From the NCBI GenBank assembly GCA_040772305.1, contig JAXGYK010000001.1, positions 1,612,001 through 1,676,000 of the forward strand: a DNA stretch of 64,000 bases. Reading direction: 5' to 3'. A program made the translations under genes and the position numbers. Below are positions 32,387 through 40,970 of this stretch, piece by piece (position 1 is the stretch's first letter; the number at the start of each line of letters is the position of its first letter). The DNA is from Mesolinea sp040772305. GTDB taxonomy: Bacteria; Chloroflexota; Anaerolineae; Anaerolineales; Anaerolineaceae. The notes under the pieces are model-generated. The model saw only the letters and a list, made by a program, of their open reading frames with translations. It was not told the DNA's origin and made no database searches.

Positions 32387-34672
32387 TTACTCCTTATGCA
32401 GCAGCTGCCAGCCTGCAATAGCTGCTTGCCCTAACGAAATGCAAGCATCATTGGGGGGCAAGTGTTGATGGATCAGGACCTTAAAACCATCCTTTTCCAA
32501 GGCTGCTTTGCTGCGCTGTAATAGAAGGATATTCTGCCATACTCCTCCCGAAAATGCCACATTTTGTAGTCCGTGTGCATCCCGGACTTGCCTGCAGACC
32601 TCAAGACTCATCTGCACAATCGTATTGTGGAACCTGGCAGCAATTTTATGGACAGCAATGCCATTGCCAAGATCTTTGATCATTTCCAGGACCATGGGGC
32701 GAGGATCCATCAGACTGTCAGATAGAAGAAACGGGTAGCCGGCAGTCTCTTCCTGGTCGCACAGCGCTTCCATCTCAATCGCTGCCTGGCCTTCATAAGT
32801 AATTTTTTGACAGATGCCGAGTAGAGCTGAAACCGCATCAAAGAGACGGCCCATGCTGGTGGTTACGGGAGTATTAAAGCCAGTTGCCAGCTGCTGGTTT
32901 ACCGCTGCAATTTCATCCCTCGTTAAGAATTGCAAAGGAGCTAAGTGGGGGTATTCCTCGGGTGGTATTTGTGCTGCATTCAGAAGAGCCAGAGCCTGGC
33001 GGGCTGGTGTACGGATTGCGGCATCGCCTCCTGGCAAGGCGAACGGTAATAAGTGATAAGCCCTTGTGAACTCACGGTAACTGGAAATGAGAACCTCACC
33101 GCCCCATATTGTGCCGTCGGTGCCATAACCGGTGCCATCATAAGCAAGACCGATAACCGGGTCCTCGCTGTTCCATGAATTTTCTGCCATGCAGGATGCG
33201 ATATGCGCATGATGATGCTGAACCCGGAGGAGGGGGGTGCCCTCTTCCGCAGCGCGTTGCTGAGCATACCGCGTGGCTAAGTAATCCGGGTGCAAGTCTG
33301 CCGCCAGAAACGCGGGACGAACACGGAAAAGCGCTTCGTAATGGCGGATTGCTTCTTCATAAGCATTGAGTGTCTCCAGGTTCTCAAGATCGCCTATGTA
33401 ATGAGATATAAAGGCATACCTATCACGCACTAGAGTAAATGTGTTTTTTAATTCTGCTCCAGTTGCAAGGATGGGGGTTGGGCTTTCGAAGGGAAGCAAG
33501 ATTGGTTCGGGGGCATAACCCCGCGCCCGGCGGATAAAGTAGGGCTGGTTATCCAGCATAGTAACGACCGAGTCGTCAATACGCATTTCGATGGGGCGGT
33601 CGTGCATTAAAAAGCCGTCTGCCAAATTTTGCAGCTTGGTCATAGCATCCTGATTGGAAAACGCAATGGGTTCTTCGGAGAGGTTTGCGCTTGTCATAAC
33701 GAGCACGCTGTTTGGCATATCGTTAAAAAGCAAGTGGTGCATAGGTGTATAGGGCAGCATGAAACCCAGCCGAGATTGACCTGGGGCTACCTGGGCAGCC
33801 AGTAACCGCCCCAATTCAGTTAAAGGTAATAGTACGATCGGCGCCTGCGGAGATTGCAGTACGTTGCGGGCGGCGGTGCTTAAATGGCAGTATTTCTCAA
33901 AGGTTTCCAGTGTGCCGGCCATCAGAGCGAAAGGCTTGGCAGAGCGACGTTTTCGCTTTCGTAAGGTTTCGACAGATTCAAAATTTAAAGCATTGCAAGC
34001 CAAGTGAAAGCCCCCTAATCCTTTGAGAGCCAAGACTTTGCCAGCTTCCAGCCAGGTTTCTGCTAAACGCAGAGCTTCATCACCCCGGGCTAATGTTTTG
34101 CCATCTGCCTGGAACCATAACTGCGGTCCGCAATACGGGCATGCTATCGGTTGGGCATGAAAGCGTCGGTCCCCTGGGTTTGTGTATTCGTTCAGGCAGT
34201 CCTGGCAGAGCTTGAAAGGAGACATACTGGTATTTGGCCGGTCATAGGGGATGCGCTGCAGAATGCTAAAGCGGGGACCGCAATGGGTGCAGTTTGTAAA
34301 GGGGTAACGGTAGCGACGTTCGCTTGTGTGGAGGATTTCGCTCAGGCATTCCGGGCAGGTAGCCAAATCGGGCGAGACAGGCAAAAAGTCACTCTGCAAG
34401 TCTTGCGATTCCAGAATCTCAAAGGAACTGTACGCTTTTTCAGGGAGGGGCTTGGTGTCGAAATGGTCTATATGGGCCAGTTTAGGAGGGTTGGCACGTA
34501 AGGCTGAAACAAAGGCAGCTACTGCCGCAGCAGTGCCGTGTGCTTCAATTTCGACGCCTTGGGCAGAATTACGCACCCAGCCCTTTATTTGATGCTGTTT
34601 GGCCAGCAAGAAAACGGTGGGCCTAAAACCAACGCCTTGTACAATTCCCCTTATCTGGATATAGAGATTGAT
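32387..34672 (-). CDS. hypF: Carbamoyltransferase HypF, with no standard start codon before the conserved N-terminus
   Basis: HypF activates carbamoyl phosphate and transfers the carbamoyl group to HypE. The part from the TTG at 34609 (740 aa) lacks the first half of the acylphosphatase-like domain. Reading upstream in the same frame supplies GIVQGVGFRPTVFLL, the conserved carbamoyl-phosphate-binding segment, up to the hypB stop at 34675-34673. Within that stretch there is no ATG, GTG or TTG; the only candidates are ATC (34672, with AGAGG five bases upstream), another ATC, ATA and ATT. I annotate from 34672 (761 aa, assuming a rare start). Other domains are intact: two zinc-finger motifs (CPECLSE...CTHCGP, CQDCLN...CPYCGP), YrdC and the C-terminal Kae1-like domain with HHHAHIASC. 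Confidence 0.8.
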   Translation of the reverse strand: MNLYIQIRGIVQGVGFRPTVFLLAKQHQIKGWVRNSAQGVEIEAHGTAAAVAAFVSALRANPPKLAHIDHFDTKPLPEKAYSSFEILESQDLQSDFLPVSPDLATCPECLSEILHTSERRYRYPFTNCTHCGPRFSILQRIPYDRPNTSMSPFKLCQDCLNEYTNPGDRRFHAQPIACPYCGPQLWFQADGKTLARGDEALRLAETWLEAGKVLALKGLGGFHLACNALNFESVETLRKRKRRSAKPFALMAGTLETFEKYCHLSTAARNVLQSPQAPIVLLPLTELGRLLAAQVAPGQSRLGFMLPYTPMHHLLFNDMPNSVLVMTSANLSEEPIAFSNQDAMTKLQNLADGFLMHDRPIEMRIDDSVVTMLDNQPYFIRRARGYAPEPILLPFESPTPILATGAELKNTFTLVRDRYAFISHYIGDLENLETLNAYEEAIRHYEALFRVRPAFLAADLHPDYLATRYAQQRAAEEGTPLLRVQHHHAHIASCMAENSWNSEDPVIGLAYDGTGYGTDGTIWGGEVLISSYREFTRAYHLLPFALPGGDAAIRTPARQALALLNAAQIPPEEYPHLAPLQFLTRDEIAAVNQQLATGFNTPVTTSMGRLFDAVSALLGICQKITYEGQAAIEMEALCDQEETAGYPFLLSDSLMDPRPMVLEMIKDLGNGIAVHKIAARFHNTIVQMSLEVCRQVRDAHGLQNVAFSGGVWQNILLLQRSKAALEKDGFKVLIHQHLPPNDACISLGQAAIAGWQLLHKE

Positions 34673-35344
34673 TTATGCCTCTTTTGTTTTATCCTGAAGC
34701 TGTGAAACCAACCAATCCATCCAGGCGTCAAATCCTTCGCCGGTTTTACAGGAAACCTCAAAGGTTACAATACCGGGATTTAAAGCGGCAACTCCTGATT
34801 TAAAATAATCCATCCTAAAGTCGATATAGGGGAGCAAGTCGGTTTTATTGATGATAAGTACCTGTAAACCGCGATAGATATTGGGGTATTTGTAGGGTTT
34901 GTCATCCCCTTCAGGGATCGAAGCGATAAGAATATTTGCATGGGTACCTAATTGAAAAGCAGCCGGACAAATCAGATTGCCTACGTTCTCAATGATTACC
35001 AGGTCCAGGTCCTGCAAAGGCAGGGCATTTAATGCCTGTTCTACCATTACTGCATCAAGATGGCAGTCGCCGCCGGTGTTTATTTGGACAGCAGGCATTC
35101 CTGCATCGATAACTTTATCTGCATCGATGGTTACCGGAGCGGTATCGCCTTCGATGACACCCAATTTATATTCCTTAGGCAGGCGTTTGATCGTCTCGAG
35201 GATAAAACTGGTTTTTCCCGCGCCAGGAGAAGCCATAACATTCAGGCCGAAGACCTGCATTTGGTCCAAAAGGCTTTGATTTTGTGCAGCCAGACGGTCA
35301 TTGCTGTCCAGGATCTTTTTTACGATCTCTACTCGTTTAGTCAT
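34673..35344 (-). CDS. hypB: Hydrogenase nickel-insertion GTPase HypB
   Basis: HypB is a SIMIBI GTPase that delivers nickel to the large subunit with HypA. It shows P-loop ASPGAGKTS (about 41), LGVIEGDTAPVTIDADKV and the metal site GGDCHLDA. The ATG at 35344 follows GGAGG and lies in the last codons of hypA (eight-base overlap); an earlier codon would add eight residues. No His-rich N-terminal nickel-storage stretch is present. Its TAA stop directly abuts the hypF frame and is in the same frame. Confidence 0.95.
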   Translation of the reverse strand: MTKRVEIVKKILDSNDRLAAQNQSLLDQMQVFGLNVMASPGAGKTSFILETIKRLPKEYKLGVIEGDTAPVTIDADKVIDAGMPAVQINTGGDCHLDAVMVEQALNALPLQDLDLVIIENVGNLICPAAFQLGTHANILIASIPEGDDKPYKYPNIYRGLQVLIINKTDLLPYIDFRMDYFKSGVAALNPGIVTFEVSCKTGEGFDAWMDWLVSQLQDKTKEA

Positions 35345-35696
35345 TATTATCCTCCATAATGATATCAATATGATCTACGTGCATTTCATCCCCACTAACG
35401 ATATTAAGCTCAAAGCTTCCGCAGTTTGGGCACGGAAGCAGCTCCTCTAAAAGCTCAAATTCGGTTTGACATTTCACACAACGCATGACGGCAGGTGGTC
35501 TCTTGAAGTGGAGGGTAGCTCCCTCACAAATTGTACCTTTGCTGATGTGATCCCAGTAATACTGGACAGAATCATCAATAATTGAGGACAATTCACCAAT
35601 GGTCAGATAAATATCGGTAACCTGGGTAGCCTGGTGTTTTTGGGCTTCCTCTGTAGCAATACGCAGAATATCTTCAGTAACTGGGAGTTCATGCAT
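35337..35696 (-). CDS. hypA: Hydrogenase nickel-metallochaperone HypA
   Basis: HypA binds nickel through its N-terminal Met-His and holds a structural zinc. The family start MHELPVTEDIL sets the start at 35696 (His2); an upstream codon would add 12 residues from the preceding gene. Zinc cysteines are Cys73, Cys76, Cys89 and Cys92 (MRCVKCQTEF ... LPCPNCGS). The 119 aa is normal. It overlaps the end of the fusion gene by eight bases and the hypB start by eight. Confidence 0.95.
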   Translation of the reverse strand: MHELPVTEDILRIATEEAQKHQATQVTDIYLTIGELSSIIDDSVQYYWDHISKGTICEGATLHFKRPPAVMRCVKCQTEFELLEELLPCPNCGSFELNIVSGDEMHVDHIDIIMEDNND

Positions 35697-36963
35697 CAGC
35701 GCAAATCCGTTCTGGGTGAGTGAAAACCTCAAAAGAATTGCTGCGCAGGTACCCTATCAGGGTAATACCAGCGTTTTCAGCAGATATAATGGCGCAGTCA
35801 GTAGGAGTTGTGCGCGATACGATAAAACTTGCACCTAAAGCCTGAGCCTTACGAACCATTTCTGACGAAACCCGGCCGCTTAGAAGAATGATGAGCGGCT
35901 GCAGGCTGGAACCAGAGCGCAGATATAAGCCCGTAAGTTTATCCAGGCAGTTATGCCGGCCAAGATCTTCTACGGAAAAGTGGAGACTCTGCGCATCAGC
36001 AAGCCCTGCTGCATGGAAGCCGCCGGCAGTCCTGTGTAAAGATTGCTGTTCAATAAAGAGCTGATAAAGCTGGATAAGCTTGGATGCGGCAAGCGGCATT
36101 ATTGTATGCTTGCACGTTGAAGACTTGGCTTGAATCTGTGGTTCGGCTTGGATACCGGTCGAACTGCGTTGAAATTCTTGGGGGGCCTGGGGTTGGTGGT
36201 CCAGAGCTACCCGAATTTCTTGCAGGTCTTTGGATATGCTGATTTCTTTAACCTGATTGGGATTGGTAATAAGACCTTCGTTCCATAAGTAGCCCAAAGC
36301 CAGTTCTTCGAGATGGGTAGGGCTGCACAAAAAACTTAACCAGGTTTTTTCATTTACAACCAGGCGGCAAGCATGCTCTTTGATCAAGATTCTGCTATCT
36401 GCTACGAGGCCGCTATCTTTGTTATAGGATTGAAAGTTGATGCGTGTGACGGCTGGGCTGGGGCTTGAAATCCCAAGGTATTCAGCAAGCAGCTGAAAGG
36501 CTTGCTGAACGTTAGCCTGTGTTTGCTCAGAGAGCGCATCACGAAACATGAAGCTGTGGCCGCGAACGCTCAACATGCGTGCTTTTGGCAGCTGTCCGCT
36601 GATTACTCGACAAATTTCCAGCAGTTCTTCGGCACTCATGTGATGTGTAAACGCTGAGTGACGGGTGGAAGCGCTGATAGCCTCAAAGCTTAGTTCGGGC
36701 AGTGTGTCGGAATTGTGCGCGTCAATAAAAATGATTTCGTTGTATTCCAGGAGGTCTTCGGCCATTTCGGGAAGAAGCTGGAAAAGGTAGAGCAATTGCA
36801 GCCTGCCATCCGGAGTTTGCACACTATTACCTGGCAGCTGGGGTGTTTCAATCCCAAGCGCGTCGGCAAGCATGTTGAGAACATGCCATCCGGCGCCATC
36901 GTCCTCACGGTCCCGATTGCCATAAGCAATCAGCAGCACTCTTTCGTTCATCTCATTCATCAT
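35689..36963 (-). CDS. Fusion: hydrogenase maturation protease (HycI/HoxW type) + FdhD-like sulfurtransferase
   Basis: Residues about 1-165 are a nickel-dependent maturation endopeptidase that trims the C-terminus of the [NiFe] large subunit: LLIAYGNRDREDDGAG, IIFIDAHNSD and FTHHMSAEELL. Residues about 175-424 are FdhD-like: SPTHLEELALGYLWNEGLI, TGGFHAAGLADA, VEDLGRHNCLDKL, LLSGRVSSEMVRKA and TLIGYLRSNSFEV. FdhD normally passes sulfur to the molybdenum of formate dehydrogenase. The Cys-x-x-Cys motif of E. coli FdhD is not seen; one cysteine lies in the region. The start follows GGGGAGG inside a hairpin. The target of the protease is probably the large subunit encoded just upstream. Confidence 0.85.
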   Translation of the reverse strand: MMNEMNERVLLIAYGNRDREDDGAGWHVLNMLADALGIETPQLPGNSVQTPDGRLQLLYLFQLLPEMAEDLLEYNEIIFIDAHNSDTLPELSFEAISASTRHSAFTHHMSAEELLEICRVISGQLPKARMLSVRGHSFMFRDALSEQTQANVQQAFQLLAEYLGISSPSPAVTRINFQSYNKDSGLVADSRILIKEHACRLVVNEKTWLSFLCSPTHLEELALGYLWNEGLITNPNQVKEISISKDLQEIRVALDHQPQAPQEFQRSSTGIQAEPQIQAKSSTCKHTIMPLAASKLIQLYQLFIEQQSLHRTAGGFHAAGLADAQSLHFSVEDLGRHNCLDKLTGLYLRSGSSLQPLIILLSGRVSSEMVRKAQALGASFIVSRTTPTDCAIISAENAGITLIGYLRSNSFEVFTHPERICADA

Positions 36964-36970
36964 AATAAAA

Positions 36971-36998
36971 CCTCCCCAATCTTACCAAATCGGGGAGG
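36971..36998 (-). promoter_or_regulatory. Hairpin covering the ribosome-binding site of the protease-FdhD gene
   Basis: CCTCCCC (36971-36977) and GGGGAGG (36992-36998) pair perfectly. On the minus strand the 3' arm is the ribosome-binding site of the next gene, followed by TTTTATTATG. The hairpin could act as a weak terminator or hide the ribosome-binding site, lowering accessory-gene expression. Confidence 0.6.
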
Positions 36999-37019
36999 CT
37001 GGTTATACTTTTTGCTCTC

Positions 37020-38444
37020 TCAGCGCTTGAGCACCTGAGTTAAAGTGCCTTGGGCATCGTAAACGGAGATTTCCAAGGGCATTTGACCAACGGCATGGGT
37101 GGAGCAGCTGAGGCAGGGGTCGTGGGCGCGGATAGCGTGCTCGACACGATTGAGCATTCCCTCTTCAACTTTGGGACCTTTGACGTAGGTTTTTGCCACC
37201 ATATCCACAGCTTTGCTCATGGCATAGTTATTATGTCCGGTGGAAACAATTAGGTTCACCTTGGTCAGCTGGCCGTGTTCGTTAATCCAGTAGTGGTGCA
37301 GCAGTGTTCCACGAGGAGCCTCGATAACGCCTACGCCGCTCTCCTGGAGGTCGCGTTTGGTATTAAGGATATCCGTAGAGAGGATGTCAGGGTCTTCAAG
37401 CAGTACCTGAGCGCGCTCCAATGCAAATAACACTTCAATCATGCGTGCATAATGGTAGTAGAGCGTGTTTTCGACAGGTTTTCCGCCGTTTAAGGCTTTG
37501 AACCGCATGAACTCTTCATTGGCAATTGGGGTGTCGATTTTGTCGCTAGTGTTCAAGCGCCCTAAGGGACCAACACGATAGACACCTTCCGGCCAACCCA
37601 GTTTCTTGTAATAGGGGAACTTAAGGTAGGACCAAGGCTCAACGTGTTCGGCGATGTAATCGAGATAATTCTGTGCCGAGAATTTTTCCAACTGCTGTCC
37701 ATCTCTGCCAGTCAGGCGCAGCTCGCCATCGTATAGCTCGAGGGAATTCTTGGGAGTAACCAAGCCGAGGTATCCTGTGGGGAAGACAGCGAACTTGTTC
37801 ACATCTTCAAGATTGTTCTCGCACCAGGTTTCGATCAGGTTGATGCCGATTTTTGCGGTTTCCAGCTGTTCAGGAATTTGGGCCAGAATGCGTTCGCGAC
37901 CTTCGGCTGTGAAGGCGCGGTTAACACCACCAGGAATTGCAAATGTGGGGTGGATGGAGCGTTCACCCAATTCGCTGATGACGGATTGCCCGAATTTGCG
38001 TATGCGAACAGCTTTAAGGGTTAATTCTGGGTCGGCACTGATTAATCCAACAACATTGCGCGTAGCTGGGTCATGGTCGAAGCCTAGAATCAAGTCAGGG
38101 CCGCCTAATTCAAAAAAGTGCATTCCATGGCTTTGGATAATCTGGCCCATGTGCATCAGCTCGCGCAGGAGCTGAGCAGGTCGCGGAGGCGGTGCACCAA
38201 GCACCACATCGCCGGCTTTTGCAGCGGCCAGATGATGGCTAACCGGGCAGATTCCACAAATACGTGGCGTGATCTGCTGCATTTCTGTAACCATTCGGCC
38301 TTCGCAGAATTTCTCGAAACCGCGGAATTCATTTACATGGAAGTAGGCATGTTCAACCGTTCCATCTTCCTTCATATGCACGGTCACTTTGGCGTGACCT
38401 TCAATGCGGGTTACGGGTTCAATCGTGATTTTCTGAGCTGTCAT
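37020..38444 (-). CDS. hoxH: [NiFe] hydrogenase large subunit, bidirectional (group 3-like), HydL
   Basis: The subunit holds the NiFe(CN)2CO active site in the cytoplasm. The metal ligands are visible in RICGICPVSHH (Cys63, Cys66) and HDPCLSCSTH (Cys444, Cys447). After His450 there is a 24-residue tail, the part removed by the maturation protease once nickel is in. The sequence resembles Hox/Mvh-type enzymes, not membrane-bound uptake ones: there is no Tat signal in the partner subunit. The 474 aa is normal. It lies eight bases after the small-subunit gene. Confidence 0.95.
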   Translation of the reverse strand: MTAQKITIEPVTRIEGHAKVTVHMKEDGTVEHAYFHVNEFRGFEKFCEGRMVTEMQQITPRICGICPVSHHLAAAKAGDVVLGAPPPRPAQLLRELMHMGQIIQSHGMHFFELGGPDLILGFDHDPATRNVVGLISADPELTLKAVRIRKFGQSVISELGERSIHPTFAIPGGVNRAFTAEGRERILAQIPEQLETAKIGINLIETWCENNLEDVNKFAVFPTGYLGLVTPKNSLELYDGELRLTGRDGQQLEKFSAQNYLDYIAEHVEPWSYLKFPYYKKLGWPEGVYRVGPLGRLNTSDKIDTPIANEEFMRFKALNGGKPVENTLYYHYARMIEVLFALERAQVLLEDPDILSTDILNTKRDLQESGVGVIEAPRGTLLHHYWINEHGQLTKVNLIVSTGHNNYAMSKAVDMVAKTYVKGPKVEEGMLNRVEHAIRAHDPCLSCSTHAVGQMPLEISVYDAQGTLTQVLKR

Positions 38445-38452
38445 ATTTACTC

Positions 38453-38995
38453 CTAATGCCAGTCGTTCAAATCGCCCTTGACTTCAGGAATGATTCCTTG
38501 AGCAAGGCTGGCAAGCACTTCAAAAATCGCATCAGCACTGGGGGCGCAGCCAGGTACAAAGACGTCTACCTTGACCAGGTCGCTTACCGGGCGTACATGC
38601 ACAGGCTGAGAAAGTTCGGGATGGTTAGGGATCATGCCGCTGCTGTCTGTACTTTCGGTCTCAACGTAAGCGCGCTGAAGAGCTGCATCGGCACCGGCAA
38701 AGTTACGCATTGCCGGCACGCCGCCAAATACAGCACAGTCTCCCAAAGCCACCAGGATCTTGCTGCGCTTGCGCATCAGCAGGGCTACTGCTTCATTATG
38801 GGTATTGGAAATACCACCCTCAAGGATGCCTACATCAACACCATCTTCATCGGGCACTTTAAGATCCGTGATGGGGGTAGAGCGCAGGTCTACTAATTTA
38901 CACAGCTCGATGATGCGTTCGTCCATATCCAAGAAGGACATATGGCAACCAGCACATCCGGCGAGCCAATCTGAAGCTACTTTTGGTTTAGCCAT
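38453..38995 (-). CDS. hoxY: [NiFe] hydrogenase small subunit, HydS
   Basis: This is a short (180 aa) group 3-type small subunit with a single proximal [4Fe-4S] cluster, passing electrons to the diaphorase-like subunits. Ligands are Cys14 and Cys17 (LAGCAGCHMS), Cys87 (GDCAVFGG) and Cys150 (PGCAPSAD). There is no Tat signal and no medial or distal cluster domain, so it is cytoplasmic. It sits between hydA and the large-subunit gene. Confidence 0.94.
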   Translation of the reverse strand: MAKPKVASDWLAGCAGCHMSFLDMDERIIELCKLVDLRSTPITDLKVPDEDGVDVGILEGGISNTHNEAVALLMRKRSKILVALGDCAVFGGVPAMRNFAGADAALQRAYVETESTDSSGMIPNHPELSQPVHVRPVSDLVKVDVFVPGCAPSADAIFEVLASLAQGIIPEVKGDLNDWH

Positions 38996-39039
38996 TCAGG
39001 TTCCTTTCGTTCCTTTTGTATCCTAAATCCTATCGCATC

Positions 39040-40941
39040 CTAAGCTGCGATCTCAAGCGCAGCATATTTACACTGCGATTGCCAGTCTGCTGAATATTCA
39101 AGCCCAAGTTTCTCTGCGAGAGCCTGCATGACTGCTGCGGTGCTAAGCACGCTTGCTTCCGGTTCAATGGCCTTTTGAGCCATGCGCACACGACCGTCAC
39201 TAGCCATAAAGTGGCCTTCTTCTTCTGCCCAGATTGTTGCGGGCAAAACGAGATCGGCTTGGGAGCAGAGCTCATTGTCGTAAGCAGCCTGTAATACTTT
39301 AAAGCCTGCATTGCTGAGGCATTGATCCGAAGCACAGCATGGTTTCTCATCGCCTAATGCCATGTATACCAAGTCGGCCTTGGTGCACTCACAGCTGGAG
39401 GCATATTCCATCTGGGCAGCAGCATAGGTATTTACTGCACCTTTAAGGGCAATGAACTTGGCATCGATTTGCTGAGCAAGGGCTACACAGGAAGCAAATT
39501 GTTCTGCCTGAGCAAATTGCTTGCCTACAATGACAAGCTTTTTACCGCTTCCGTTGAAGAGTGCAGAAAGTGCTTCAAAATCTGCTTCGGTCGCGTTGCA
39601 TTTTTCTGCCCATTTTGCTGCATTCGATGCCTGTTTAAGGTCCTTACAGAGTTCCAGAGCAACGCTTGGCTCTGCGCCAAAGAGTTCCATTTTCTGATCC
39701 GCGTAGATGCCAAGATCGTTGGCTTCCTTAGAGGCATTCACCAGGGCTGAACCGGAGGCTAGCTGCCGCTTTACCATAAAGCCTGCAACCTCATGATCGT
39801 TGAGGAGGTCGGCTCCGAGGACGATTGCAAGATCAAATTCTTTTAAGCTTTCAAGCGAGGCCTCAAACGCGCCATTGTCCTTTGCATAGCTTACTGCTTG
39901 CCATGCCGTTGGATCGTCGTTGAGCACATGGACTTTTTCAGCTCCTGCAGCTTTCATCACAGATTTGAAGGCTGCCAGGTTCTCGAGACTTTGGCGGGCG
40001 GAAATGCTTGCAGATACGCTTGCAGCTTTTTTGAACTGTTCGCTTAATACTTTCAAAGCTTCTTCAAAACTTACTTCCTCTAAACTGCCGTCCTTGCGCA
40101 GCATTGGCTTTTGAATGCGCTTGCCCTTTGCATTCAGGGGTGTATAACGGCCTTTTTCACAAAGGAGGCCGGCATTGAAATCGCCATCCACATTCCCGTC
40201 CAAACGAACCAGCCGGGAATCGCGAACTAAAACATCACGCTCACAGCCAAGCGAACATTCCATACAAACGGAGGGTTTGTGCTCCAGGTCTGTAAGGCGT
40301 CCCTGGTACATACTTCTGCGGTCGATCAGAGCACCAGTAGGGCAGATCTGAACACAATTCCCGCAAGAAATACAGCTGCTTTCCCCTAAAGGAAGGCCGT
40401 CGTCTGCAACCAGGAAGGAGGCCGAGCCACGTTCTTCGAATCCGAGCGTGAAGTTTCCAACTAATTCACCGCATGCGCGTACACAGCGCCGGCAAAGAAT
40501 ACAGCGATTGTTGTCAAGAATAAAATCTGGATGGCTGGCATCAACCGCAAATGGGAGGTATGCCGGCGTGATGGGCCAATGGTTCATATCCTCATCGTAG
40601 GCTGCATTCTGAAGTTCGCAGTCGCCATCGGTAGCCTGGCAATACATACAGAAGTGATTGCGTTCGCTAAACAACATCGAAAGCACAAATTTTCGGGCTT
40701 CGGCAACACGTTTGGTGTTGGTATGTACTACCATATTTTCAGTAGCTGCCAGGGTACAACTGGGCATAAGGGTGCGTGCGCCTTCTACCTCAACAAGGCA
40801 TAAGCGGCAGGCACCATAAGGGTGCAGCTGGGGATGGTCGCAAAGCGTAGGCACTTTAATGCCCAGCTTTTTGGCAGCCTGCAAAACGGTGCTACCCTGT
40901 TCTACTTCGACTGTCTGGTCATTGATGGTTAATTTGATCAT
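39040..40941 (-). CDS. hydA: NuoG/HoxU-like electron-transfer subunit, HydA
   Basis: The protein chains electrons between the flavin subunit and the hydrogenase. Cluster ligands: [2Fe-2S] Cys34, Cys45, Cys48, Cys62; a His/Cys cluster (His96, Cys98, Cys101, Cys108); two ferredoxin-type [4Fe-4S] clusters (Cys147, 150, 153, 157 and Cys190, 193, 196, 200); and a fifth (Cys226, 229, 233, 261) as in NuoG. Residues about 270-633 keep a truncated molybdopterin-oxidoreductase-like domain without an obvious Mo ligand. There is no H-cluster, so it is not an [FeFe] HydA. It is much longer than cyanobacterial HoxU (about 240 aa). Confidence 0.9.
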   Translation of the reverse strand: MIKLTINDQTVEVEQGSTVLQAAKKLGIKVPTLCDHPQLHPYGACRLCLVEVEGARTLMPSCTLAATENMVVHTNTKRVAEARKFVLSMLFSERNHFCMYCQATDGDCELQNAAYDEDMNHWPITPAYLPFAVDASHPDFILDNNRCILCRRCVRACGELVGNFTLGFEERGSASFLVADDGLPLGESSCISCGNCVQICPTGALIDRRSMYQGRLTDLEHKPSVCMECSLGCERDVLVRDSRLVRLDGNVDGDFNAGLLCEKGRYTPLNAKGKRIQKPMLRKDGSLEEVSFEEALKVLSEQFKKAASVSASISARQSLENLAAFKSVMKAAGAEKVHVLNDDPTAWQAVSYAKDNGAFEASLESLKEFDLAIVLGADLLNDHEVAGFMVKRQLASGSALVNASKEANDLGIYADQKMELFGAEPSVALELCKDLKQASNAAKWAEKCNATEADFEALSALFNGSGKKLVIVGKQFAQAEQFASCVALAQQIDAKFIALKGAVNTYAAAQMEYASSCECTKADLVYMALGDEKPCCASDQCLSNAGFKVLQAAYDNELCSQADLVLPATIWAEEEGHFMASDGRVRMAQKAIEPEASVLSTAAVMQALAEKLGLEYSADWQSQCKYAALEIAA

Positions 40942-40970
40942 CTGTTTTTCTCCAATCAGCTCGCGATCGC

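Noticed and set aside
39040..40941. [FeFe] hydrogenase HydA
   Set aside because: The cluster pattern at the N-terminus is shared, but no H-cluster motifs are present; the C-terminal part is NuoG/molybdopterin-like.
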